DNA from: Raineya sp.
Lineage (GTDB): Bacteria > Bacteroidota > Bacteroidia > Cytophagales > Thermonemataceae
DNA length: 64,000 nt
Assembly: GCA_025454915.1 (NCBI GenBank)
Contig: JALONN010000012.1
Location: 124,001 to 188,000 of the forward strand
Direction of reading: 5' to 3'
This document shows positions 44,314-51,433 of the stretch, one piece after another; position 1 is the first letter of the stretch; every line of letters starts with the position of its first letter. The notes under the pieces are model-generated. The model made no database searches. It was not told the DNA's origin and saw nothing but the letters and a program-made list of their open reading frames with translations. The position numbers and the translations under genes were made by a program.

Positions 44314-45006
44314 ATGGAAATTGTACAAAATATAAAAGTAGCCGTAGATGCTATTGTATTTGGATATTCTCATAATCAGCTACATATACTTCTTATTAAA
44401 CAAAAATTCGGAGAACTCAAAAATCAGTGGGCTTTGGTTGGAGGATTTGTAAAAGATTCAGAAACCCTTCAGGATGCTGTAAACAGAGAACTCCAAGAAG
44501 AAACAGGAATTGAGGTCAGTTATCTTGAGCAACTCTACACTTTTGGGGATAATATACACCGAGACCCCCGATTCAGAGTGATTACGGTCGCTTATTTTGC
44601 TCTTGTCAATTCTACTACACTTACCCCAACCCCCAACACAGATGCCGAAGAAGCCCAATGGTTTTCTATTAAAAATTTGCCTCCATTAGCTTTCGACCAC
44701 AAAGAAATTATTGATGTAGCCTATAAAAGACTGCAAAATAAACTCACATATCAGCCTATAGGCTTCGACTTACTACCCCAAGAGTTCTTGTTTTCTGATT
44801 TAGAAAACTTATATTGTACTATTTTAGAAAAAGAAATAGACAGAAGAAATTTTAGGAAAAAAATTCTCAGTTTTGGAGTAATTGAAGAAACTGAAATTTT
44901 TTCTTCTAAAAAAAGTGGTAGACCGGCTAAACTTTTTAAATTTAACTATCAGAAATACAAAGATTTAATCAAAGAAGGTTTTTTGTTTGAAATTAAATTT
45001 GCGTAA
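44314..45006 (+). CDS. nrtR: NrtR-type Nudix/winged-helix transcription regulator
   Basis: A 230-aa protein. The Nudix domain carries a complete Nudix box (GFVKDSETLQDAVNRELQEE, then TGI). The C-terminal ~75 residues form a winged helix (FRKKILSFGVIEETEIF.. GRPAKLFKFNYQKY). This is the layout of NrtR, which senses ADP-ribose-type NAD products and represses NAD synthesis genes. The two genes after it are PRPP-synthetase-like and NAMPT-like, as expected for this role. Three operator-like palindromes lie in the locus. Some family members bind arabinose pathway signals, but the context argues for NAD here. The intact Nudix box leaves hydrolase activity possible. Confidence 0.88.
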   Translation: MEIVQNIKVAVDAIVFGYSHNQLHILLIKQKFGELKNQWALVGGFVKDSETLQDAVNRELQEETGIEVSYLEQLYTFGDNIHRDPRFRVITVAYFALVNSTTLTPTPNTDAEEAQWFSIKNLPPLAFDHKEIIDVAYKRLQNKLTYQPIGFDLLPQEFLFSDLENLYCTILEKEIDRRNFRKKILSFGVIEETEIFSSKKSGRPAKLFKFNYQKYKDLIKEGFLFEIKFA

Positions 45007-45017
45007 AATTTACGCAA
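44999..45017. promoter_or_regulatory. NrtR-type operator 1 of the prs-nadV genes
   Basis: TTGCGTAA-AAT-TTACGCAA, a perfect 8-3-8 palindrome (extends one base further on each side). It spans the stop codon of nrtR and lies just upstream of the -33 element at 45023. Confidence 0.82.
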
Positions 45018-45022
45018 AATAT

Positions 45023-45053
45023 TTTGATGTCATTATTTTTTATTTTATAATTG
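45023..45053 (+). promoter_or_regulatory. promoter of the prs-nadV operon
   Basis: TTTG (45023-45026), 19-base spacer, TATAATTG (45046-45053), one mismatch from TAnnTTTG. Operators lie on both sides, one overlapping the -7 element. Confidence 0.6.
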
Positions 45054-45069
45054 TGTAATTATTACGCAA
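45051..45069. promoter_or_regulatory. NrtR-type operator 2 of the prs-nadV genes
   Basis: TTGTGTAA-TTA-TTACGCAA, the same 8-3-8 palindrome with one mismatch. Its centre is 52 bases from operator 1, about five helical turns, so both can be bound on one face around the promoter. Confidence 0.8.
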
Positions 45070-45076
45070 ATATCTT

Positions 45077-45904
45077 ATGGTACTTCATCTCGACAAAAAT
45101 TTTAAGCCCGTTTCAGCTAAAGAAATTGAATATGAATCATTTACTTTTGCAGGCGGAGAGCCACACATCAAAATCAAACCTGATTTTGATAAACAAGAGG
45201 CTGTAACTATTACACACCGACTCAACTCTTTCAATGATTTGGGTTTGCTTTGTATTGCCGTGGATGCTCTCAGAAGGCTGCAAGTCGAAATTTCAGACTT
45301 AGTCATTCCTTATTTTCCTGCTGCTCGACAAGACAGGGTAATGGTACAAGGTGAGCCTCTCTCTGTGAAAGTCTATGCTGATATTATCAATTCTTTGGGT
45401 TTCAAGAAAGTTGTAGTTTTTGATGCTCATTCGGAAGTTACGCCAGCCTTGGTTCAGAATTGTCAAGTAATACCTAATCATCAGTTTATCAGACAGGTAA
45501 TTGAAAAAATAGGAACAAGTGTAAAACTGATTTCCCCAGACGGAGGAGCTTTGAAAAAAATCTATAAAGTTTCTGAAGCATTAGGAGGCATCGAGGTGGT
45601 AGAGTGTAGCAAAAGTCGAAATGTAAAAACAGGGCAACTGCTTAATTTTAAGGTATATGTAGATAATTTGGCAGGCGAGAATTGCCTGATTGTAGATGAT
45701 ATTTGTGATGGTGGAGGTACTTTTATTGGTTTGGCTCAGGAACTCAAAAAGAAAAATGCAGGAAAATTATATTTGGCTGTTTCTCATGGTATTTTTAGCA
45801 AAGGCTTTACAGAACTCTCACAACATTTTGAGCATATTTTCACCACCAATTCTATCAAAGAATTGAATGATAATTGTTTAACACAAATTGAATTTAAACT
45901 CTAA
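45077..45904 (+). CDS. prs: ribose-phosphate pyrophosphokinase-like protein (short form)
   Basis: A 275-aa PRPP-synthetase-like enzyme, shorter than the usual ~310-320 aa. It has IPYFPAARQDRVM (the ATP-loop RQDR), VVFDAHSEV (metal-binding DxH), SPDGGALKK, and the PRPP loop CLIVDDICDGGGTF. It would make PRPP from ribose-5-phosphate and ATP for the next enzyme. Phage proteins with this annotation can instead pyrophosphorylate ADP-ribose (Adps of NARP1). Which substrate applies here is not decidable by eye. It lies 6 bases before nadV. Confidence 0.88.
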   Translation: MVLHLDKNFKPVSAKEIEYESFTFAGGEPHIKIKPDFDKQEAVTITHRLNSFNDLGLLCIAVDALRRLQVEISDLVIPYFPAARQDRVMVQGEPLSVKVYADIINSLGFKKVVVFDAHSEVTPALVQNCQVIPNHQFIRQVIEKIGTSVKLISPDGGALKKIYKVSEALGGIEVVECSKSRNVKTGQLLNFKVYVDNLAGENCLIVDDICDGGGTFIGLAQELKKKNAGKLYLAVSHGIFSKGFTELSQHFEHIFTTNSIKELNDNCLTQIEFKL

Positions 45905-45910
45905 AAAATT

Positions 45911-47371
45911 ATGAACCCATTGCTTCTTACAGACGGTTACAAAGTTGACCATCGCAGACAGTACCCTGTTGGCACAAGTTTGGTGTACTCCAACTGGACA
46001 CCCAGAAAAAGCAGAATTGAAGGCATTGATGAAGTTGTATTCTTTGGTTTACAATACTTTATCAAAAAATATATCTTAGAAGATTTTGAAAATCATTTCT
46101 TCAAACAACCCAAAGAAAAAGTAGTAGCTGAGTATAAAAGAAGAATTAACTGTTATCTTGGTGAAAACCAAGTGGGTACAAAGCACATCGAAGATTTACA
46201 CGATTTGGGTTATATACCAATGGTAATCAAGGCATTACCAGAAGGTGTAAGTGTGCCTATCAGAGTACCTATGTTTACCATGTATAATACATTGCCTGAG
46301 TTTTTCTGGCTGACTAATTATTTTGAAACGCTTCTTTCGGCTGTAGTTTGGATGCCATGTACTTCTGCAACTATTGCTCGTCAGTACAGAAAAATTTTAG
46401 AACAATTTGCTCAAGAAACATCTTCTGTTCCTGAGTTTGTAGACTGGCAGGGACATGACTTTTCTATGCGTGGAATGGCTGGTATTGAGGCAGCCCTCAT
46501 TTCTGCAAGTGGACATTTACTTAGTTTTACAGGTACAGATACCATTCCAGCTATCGATTTTTTAGAACATTATTACAATGCCAATGCCGAAAAAGAACTC
46601 GTTGGAGGCTCTGTATCTGCTACCGAACACTCTGTAATGTGTATGGGAACTCTGGAAGATGAAATAGGTACTTTCAGAAGACTAATTTGTGATGTTTACC
46701 CCAAAGGAATTGTTTCTATCGTGTCAGATACTTGGGATTTGTGGAAAGTATTAACAGACTATCTGCCCAAACTCAAGAATGAGGTCATGAATCGTCAAGG
46801 AAAAGTTGTGATACGTCCAGATAGTGGTGATCCTGTAGATATTTTGTGTGGTAATCCTGCTGGCAAAAACGAACATGAAAAGAAGGGTGTTATAGAACTG
46901 CTCTGGGATGTTTTTGGAGGTAGTATCAATGCAAAAGGATTTAAAGAGTTAGACCCACATATTGGAGCAATTTATGGAGACAGCATCACTTTGGATAGAG
47001 CTATCAGGATTTGTAAAAGACTTAAAGACAAAGGTTTTGCTTCTACCAATGTGGTTTTGGGTATAGGCTCTTATACTTATCAATACAACACTCGTGATAC
47101 GTTTGGTTTTGCCATGAAAGCCACCTATGGCGAAGTAAATGGTGTAGGCAGAGAAATTTTTAAAGACCCAATCACAGACGATGGTACAAAAAAATCTGCG
47201 AAAGGATTGATGATGGTAACTTTAGAATCAGATGGAAACTACAAACTTACTGACCAAGCTACTTGGCAGCAAGAAAAGCAAGGCGAACTCAAAGAAGTTT
47301 TCAGAGATGGGAAATTACTAGTTGAACAAAGTTTGTTTGAAATCAGACAAAGAATAAAGAACAGTTTGTAA
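45911..47371 (+). CDS. nadV: nicotinamide phosphoribosyltransferase (NAMPT/NadV)
   Basis: A 486-aa enzyme of the NAMPT type. It starts LLTDGYKVDHRRQYPVGTSLVYSNWTPR, the family opening (TDxYKxxHxxQYP). It has DWQGHDFSMRGM, SATEHSVM with the catalytic His region, VSDTWDLWKV, and VIRPDSGDPV. It adds phosphoribose to nicotinamide to give NMN in the salvage route to NAD. Length matches NAMPT. It is in an operon with the Prs-like gene and controlled by the upstream NrtR sites. A strong hairpin ends the operon. Confidence 0.92.
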   Translation: MNPLLLTDGYKVDHRRQYPVGTSLVYSNWTPRKSRIEGIDEVVFFGLQYFIKKYILEDFENHFFKQPKEKVVAEYKRRINCYLGENQVGTKHIEDLHDLGYIPMVIKALPEGVSVPIRVPMFTMYNTLPEFFWLTNYFETLLSAVVWMPCTSATIARQYRKILEQFAQETSSVPEFVDWQGHDFSMRGMAGIEAALISASGHLLSFTGTDTIPAIDFLEHYYNANAEKELVGGSVSATEHSVMCMGTLEDEIGTFRRLICDVYPKGIVSIVSDTWDLWKVLTDYLPKLKNEVMNRQGKVVIRPDSGDPVDILCGNPAGKNEHEKKGVIELLWDVFGGSINAKGFKELDPHIGAIYGDSITLDRAIRICKRLKDKGFASTNVVLGIGSYTYQYNTRDTFGFAMKATYGEVNGVGREIFKDPITDDGTKKSAKGLMMVTLESDGNYKLTDQATWQQEKQGELKEVFRDGKLLVEQSLFEIRQRIKNSL

Positions 47372-47395
47372 GAAACGATTGATTTGATTATTTTT

Positions 47396-47438
47396 ATGTT
47401 CTTCAAGATGTTTGATAAGCATCTTGGAGAACATTTTT
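47396..47438 (+). terminator. intrinsic terminator of the NAD operon
   Basis: A 15-bp stem ATGTTCTTCAAGATG / CATCTTGGAGAACAT with one G-T pair, a 9-base loop, then TTTTAT. Confidence 0.85.
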
Positions 47439-47498
47439 ATTGGGCAAACTTTTTGAATGGTCTCAAAATTGAATGTATATAACTTTTTGAAAATCAAT

Positions 47499-49133
47499 AT
47501 GAAAAAATTGAACTTGACACTATTCTTTTGGCTTTTTTATCTGATAACTGTGTTTGCACAGAAACTATCAGAAGAGCAAGTAAAAAGTCTTTTTGAGGAA
47601 GCATTTCATGCTTCTAATGACATTGATAGAGAATCTAAATATAAAAAAATATTAGAAGAATCCCCTGATACTCCTTATGGATTGCATTCTAAGGCATGGC
47701 TCGAAATGAAAAAAGGTGAAATAGAATTGTCTATTGTAACGTTAGATACATTAATTCAGAAACACCCAGAATTTTGGCAGGCATATTATAGTCGTGCTGT
47801 TTGTAAAGAACAGCAAAAAAAATACCAAGAAGCCATACAAGATTACACCAAAGCCATCGAAATTAGTCCAAACTTTGCAATATTTTATAATAATCGAGGA
47901 TTGTTAAAATATGAATTAAATGATACAGAAGGAGCCATACAAGACTATACCAAAGCTTTAGAAATTGACCCAAAATTATCTCAAACGTATTATAATCGTG
48001 GGTTGTTAAAAGATAAAATGGGTGATATACAAGGATCTATAAAAGATTATACCAAAGCTATTGAATTTAGTCCTAAATACTTGAGTGCATATCTGAATCG
48101 GGGAAACTTAAGAGCTAAAATAGGGGATAATTTAGGCTCGATACAAGATTATAATAAAATTCTGACCATTGACCCCAAGTATGCTGAAGCATATTATAAT
48201 AGAGGTGTGGCAAAAGCTGAACTGGGTGATTTAGGAGGGGCTATGAAAGATTATAACAAAGCTTTGGAACTGAATCCAAATTTTACCCATGTGTATGGAA
48301 ATCGTGGAATTTTAAGAGATAAATTAGGTAATAAACAGGGAGCTATGGATGATTACAACAAAGCTTTAGAAATTAACCCAGAATTTGCTGAAATCTATGG
48401 AAATCGGGGAATTTTGAAGTATAAATTAGGCAATAAACAGGGAGCTATGGATGATTACAACAAAGCCCTTGAAATCAATCCCAAATTTGCTGAAGTATAC
48501 TTGAATCGAGGAAATTTAAAAAATGAACTTGGTGATAAACAAGGGGCTATACAAGATTATGATAAAACGATAGAATTTAATCCTAAATATGCTGAAGCTT
48601 ATTACAATCGTGGAACTTTAAAGTCAGATTTAGATGACAACAAAGGAGCTATGGATGATTATAACAAAGCCATAGAATTCAAACCAAAGTATTATGAAGC
48701 ATACTACAATCGAGGTGTACTCAAAATGGAATTAAATGATGAACAAGGAGCTAGGGAAGATTTTAACAAGGCTCTTGAAGCTAATCCCAAATTATCTCAA
48801 GCCTATTATAATCGGGGTGTATTAAAGTCAAAATCAGGTGACCAACAAGGAGCTATAGAAGATTTCAATAAAGCTCTTGGAGTTAATCCAAAACTAATTC
48901 AGGCTTATGTCAATCGTGGAGTTTTAAAAGATGAATTAGGCGATATACTAGGAGCCATAGAAGACTATACGAAAGCTATTACCTTAAACCCCAAATTTGC
49001 TGAGGCATATTATAATAGAGGTGTGGCAAAAGCAAAATTAGGTAATAGACAAGGTACTTGTGCAGATTGGAATAAAGCAAAAGAATTAGGACTGATACAA
49101 ATAGAGAGTATGATTCAGCAGTATTGTAAATAA
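47499..49133 (+). CDS. exported TPR-repeat protein
   Basis: A 544-aa protein. The signal peptide is LTLFFWLFYLITVFAQ; ATG 47499 is taken because the open frame starting at 47457 puts the signal internally. About 13 consecutive 34-residue TPRs follow with a near-constant phrase (AYYNRGVLK..LGD..GAIQDYNKALEINPK). The DNA shows a 102-base periodicity over 47.85-49.05 kb. The repeats are much more alike than in the other TPR genes, implying recent expansion. The C-terminus has a capping helix (GTCADWNKAKELG), usual for this type. Partner unknown. Confidence 0.88.
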   Translation: MKKLNLTLFFWLFYLITVFAQKLSEEQVKSLFEEAFHASNDIDRESKYKKILEESPDTPYGLHSKAWLEMKKGEIELSIVTLDTLIQKHPEFWQAYYSRAVCKEQQKKYQEAIQDYTKAIEISPNFAIFYNNRGLLKYELNDTEGAIQDYTKALEIDPKLSQTYYNRGLLKDKMGDIQGSIKDYTKAIEFSPKYLSAYLNRGNLRAKIGDNLGSIQDYNKILTIDPKYAEAYYNRGVAKAELGDLGGAMKDYNKALELNPNFTHVYGNRGILRDKLGNKQGAMDDYNKALEINPEFAEIYGNRGILKYKLGNKQGAMDDYNKALEINPKFAEVYLNRGNLKNELGDKQGAIQDYDKTIEFNPKYAEAYYNRGTLKSDLDDNKGAMDDYNKAIEFKPKYYEAYYNRGVLKMELNDEQGAREDFNKALEANPKLSQAYYNRGVLKSKSGDQQGAIEDFNKALGVNPKLIQAYVNRGVLKDELGDILGAIEDYTKAITLNPKFAEAYYNRGVAKAKLGNRQGTCADWNKAKELGLIQIESMIQQYCK

Positions 49134-49156
49134 AATTTGTATTCTTCAAGATAACG

Positions 49157-49738
49157 ATGAGTAAGTTTATGTCCAGACTGAAAAAAATAACTCCATTATT
49201 TTACTTCATAGCAGGTTTTTTAGTAGCAATAATTTTACTCTTTACTTACTCTTATATTTATTTGTTTTCATCAGAATTTAATTCTAAAGATTATAATGAG
49301 CAACTAATCAGGCTAGGAAAAGAAAGTATTTCTTCAAAAGATGTGCCTGTGGCTTCAATCATTATTTATGATGGAAAAGTGATAGGAGAAGGTAAAAATG
49401 ATGTTTTAAAAAATAACAACCCCTCTGGACACGCAGAAATAAACGCCCTCAAAGATTGTTTTGAAAAAATAGGAGTAGAAGAGTTTAAAAAATTGGATAG
49501 AGATAAGCTTATCTTACTTACTACTTTTGAGCCATGTACCATGTGTAGAGGAGCTATACAAGAGTATAATATCAAAAAAGTAGTTTTTGGCTATCCAAAG
49601 AGCATCAAAGATAAATTCAATTATCTAAAAAAAGATTTTCGTTATTTCTGGAATTTGAATCAATCAAATAACAAACACCTTCAATACGATTTATTTAAAT
49701 TACACCCCACATTTGATAGCACAGCCGTTCCTTATTAA
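49157..49738 (+). CDS. membrane-anchored cytidine/deoxycytidylate-deaminase-fold protein
   Basis: A 193-aa protein. An N-terminal membrane helix (LFYFIAGFLVAIILLFTYSYIYLF, about 14-37) is preceded by basic residues, so the domain probably faces outward. The deaminase domain has the zinc site HAE (H92, E94) and PCTMC (C127, C130). It resembles tRNA-specific adenosine or guanine deaminase-type (MafB19/TadA-like) enzymes. A membrane-anchored deaminase is unusual; the substrate is unknown. It is 23 bases downstream of the TPR gene. Confidence 0.8.
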   Translation: MSKFMSRLKKITPLFYFIAGFLVAIILLFTYSYIYLFSSEFNSKDYNEQLIRLGKESISSKDVPVASIIIYDGKVIGEGKNDVLKNNNPSGHAEINALKDCFEKIGVEEFKKLDRDKLILLTTFEPCTMCRGAIQEYNIKKVVFGYPKSIKDKFNYLKKDFRYFWNLNQSNNKHLQYDLFKLHPTFDSTAVPY

Positions 49739-49767
49739 ATAGTTATTGAAATGATATAAAAACTGAA

Positions 49768-50343
49768 TTATAAAGCTTGCATAATTACATTAATAACTTC
49801 TCTTATTTCATCTGGATGAGGCTTGTTTTTAGCAATTACCCTCAAACCAGCAAGATTGCTGTAAAGGTACTTTGATAAAACTTTAGGATTGTTTTTTTGA
49901 GAAATTTGTCCTGAATCTTGCCCTTTTTGCAAGGCTTTTTCCAAAGCTAATTCTATTTGCTGTTTATTACCATTAATAATTTGAGATATTTCTTCGTCAG
50001 TATGTGCTAATTCGATGGTGCTATTGGTCATAAAACAACCCTTTAGCAAACATTTTTCTACATCCTGAACAATATTATCAAATATATCTTCAAGGGTTTT
50101 TCTTATATCTGAAGAATTGTTGAGCATATTAATCACAATACTTGTATAATCCTCTTGATATTTCTTCAGAGATTGTAAAAAAAGATTCTTTTTATCTGTA
50201 AAAGTATCATAGATACTCGAACGGCTTAAACCCAAACCATCCACCACATCTTGCATGGAACAGGCATTATACCCTTTCTCCCAAAAAAGTTGTATAGCCT
50301 TATCCAATACTTCATCCTGATTAAATTCTTTGTTACGAGGCAT
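49768..50343 (-). CDS. TetR-family transcriptional repressor
   Basis: A 191-aa regulator. The N-terminal HTH is DEVLDKAIQLFWEKGYNACSMQDVVDGLGLSRSSIYDTF, with the TetR signature. The C-terminal ligand domain has CLLKGCFMTNSTIEL, typical of the TetR_C group near AcnR/YxaF. Promoter and operator lie at 50403-50434. The SDR gene upstream carries two matching operators, so it is the likely target. The inducer is unknown. Confidence 0.92.
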   Translation of the reverse strand: MPRNKEFNQDEVLDKAIQLFWEKGYNACSMQDVVDGLGLSRSSIYDTFTDKKNLFLQSLKKYQEDYTSIVINMLNNSSDIRKTLEDIFDNIVQDVEKCLLKGCFMTNSTIELAHTDEEISQIINGNKQQIELALEKALQKGQDSGQISQKNNPKVLSKYLYSNLAGLRVIAKNKPHPDEIREVINVIMQAL

Positions 50344-50358
50344 AACACATAGGTATTA

Positions 50359-50410
50359 TATATTTGTATTGTGTGCAAAATAAACGACTTTACAACACAA
50401 TACAAATATA
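50359..50410. repeat. 16-bp perfect inverted repeat upstream of the TetR gene
   Basis: TATATTTGTATTGTGT (50359-50374) and its exact complement ACACAATACAAATATA (50395-50410), with a 20-base spacer. Each arm contains TATATTTG, a -7-like element, on opposite strands. It forms the leader of the TetR mRNA or a symmetric promoter pair. Confidence 0.7.
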
Positions 50411-50434
50411 CAGATTTGGAATAATCATTCCAAA
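50403..50434 (-). promoter_or_regulatory. promoter of the TetR gene
   Basis: On the minus strand TTTG (50431-50434), 20-base spacer, TATATTTG (50403-50410). Exact -7 and -33 elements. The operator at 50415-50434 lies in the spacer and over the -33 element, so self-repression is expected. Confidence 0.72.
50415..50434. promoter_or_regulatory. TetR operator at the regulator's own promoter
   Basis: TTTGGAAT-AATC-ATTCCAAA, a perfect 8-4-8 palindrome. The same pattern is found twice upstream of the SDR gene. Confidence 0.82.
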
Positions 50435-50448
50435 AAATGATAAAAAAA

Positions 50449-51213
50449 TTAACCCATTACACCAGGGTTGATATTGATACCACCATCAATGTTAATTTCT
50501 GCCCCTGTAATAAACGAGGCATCATCAGAGGCTAAAAAAGCTACTAATTTTGCTACTTCTTCTGGCTGACCAAAACGCTTAAGAGGTACACGATTTTGCA
50601 TTGCCTGAGCAAAACCATCTAACATTTCCTGAGGCATACCTGTTTTACCAAAAATAGGCGTAACAACCGGACCGGGGTTTACTGCATTGATACGAATTTT
50701 ACGTGGAGCAAGCTCTGTTGCGGCAGTTCTTGTAAAGGAGTTCATGGCTGCTTTGCTGGCTGCATAAATAGCAGTATTAGCCATGCCAGTATAAGCATTT
50801 ACAGAAGAAAGATTGATGATAGAAGCTCCTTCTGAAAGAAAAGGTAAGAATTTTTCTAAGGTAAATACAGCTCCTTTAAAATTGATGTCCATTTGTTCAT
50901 CAAATACATTCTCAGAAATCTGACCAATAGGAGTAGGCTTAAATACACCAGCATTGATAAAAAGTACATCTACTTTGCCATATTGAGCCTTGATTTGACT
51001 AGCTAATTTATCTAATTGGGCTGTATCGGCAACATCAGCCACTAAGCCAATAGCATTTTCGCCCAATTGTGATGCAGCTTCTTTAACGGCTTCTGCATTG
51101 CGACCTGTAATAATCACTTTTGCACCCTGATTTAACATTTCTTGTGCAGTAGCATACCCAATGCCACTATTTCCGCCTGTAACGACAGCAATTTTGTTTT
51201 CTAACTTTTTCAT
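50449..51213 (-). CDS. short-chain dehydrogenase/reductase
   Basis: A 254-aa SDR enzyme. The nucleotide-binding motif is TGGNSGIGYATA (TGxxxGIG), the motif NAG is in LFINAGV, and catalysis is by Ser in INLSSVNAY and YAASKAA (YxxxK). The C-terminus ends SFITGAEINIDGGIN, as in 3-oxoacyl-ACP reductase-type and glucose dehydrogenase-type SDRs. The substrate is not known. Two TetR-type operators lie at its promoter. Confidence 0.92.
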   Translation of the reverse strand: MKKLENKIAVVTGGNSGIGYATAQEMLNQGAKVIITGRNAEAVKEAASQLGENAIGLVADVADTAQLDKLASQIKAQYGKVDVLFINAGVFKPTPIGQISENVFDEQMDINFKGAVFTLEKFLPFLSEGASIINLSSVNAYTGMANTAIYAASKAAMNSFTRTAATELAPRKIRINAVNPGPVVTPIFGKTGMPQEMLDGFAQAMQNRVPLKRFGQPEEVAKLVAFLASDDASFITGAEINIDGGININPGVMG

Positions 51214-51228
51214 ATAGGTTGTTTTTAT

Positions 51229-51248
51229 TTTGGAATAATCGTTCCGTA
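51229..51248. promoter_or_regulatory. TetR-type operator, SDR proximal
   Basis: TTTGGAAT-AATC-GTTCCGTA, an 8-4-8 palindrome with a few mismatches in the right arm, 16 bases upstream of the SDR ATG at 51213. Confidence 0.75.
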
Positions 51249-51259
51249 AAGATATATAA

Positions 51260-51279
51260 TTTGGAATGATTGTTCCAAA
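51260..51279. promoter_or_regulatory. TetR-type operator, SDR distal
   Basis: TTTGGAAT-GATT-GTTCCAAA, an 8-4-8 palindrome with one mismatch. It is 31 bases centre-to-centre from the proximal site, about three helical turns. Confidence 0.8.
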
Positions 51280-51433
51280 TTAAAAATAAAATATTTTCAG
51301 AAATATTTTATTTGATTCTGATAGACAATAAGTTACATTTTATTCAAAGAATAAAATAAAGAAAATAAAAAGGCAAAAGTTAAGAACAGGTAGCCATAAA
51401 AATGTATATTACTTAGCAATTTTTATAGAAATT

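Noticed and set aside
44314..45006. NrtR-type protein as a plain Nudix hydrolase
   Set aside because: The C-terminal winged helix, matching palindromes and NAD salvage neighbours fit a regulator better, although the Nudix box is intact.
47850..49060. Regular ~102-base repeats that look like an array
   Set aside because: They are in-frame TPR codons inside a long gene, differ between units and have no spacer pattern, so they are not a CRISPR array.
50359..50410. Inverted repeat as an insertion sequence end
   Set aside because: No transposase or target duplication nearby, and it lies exactly at a promoter.
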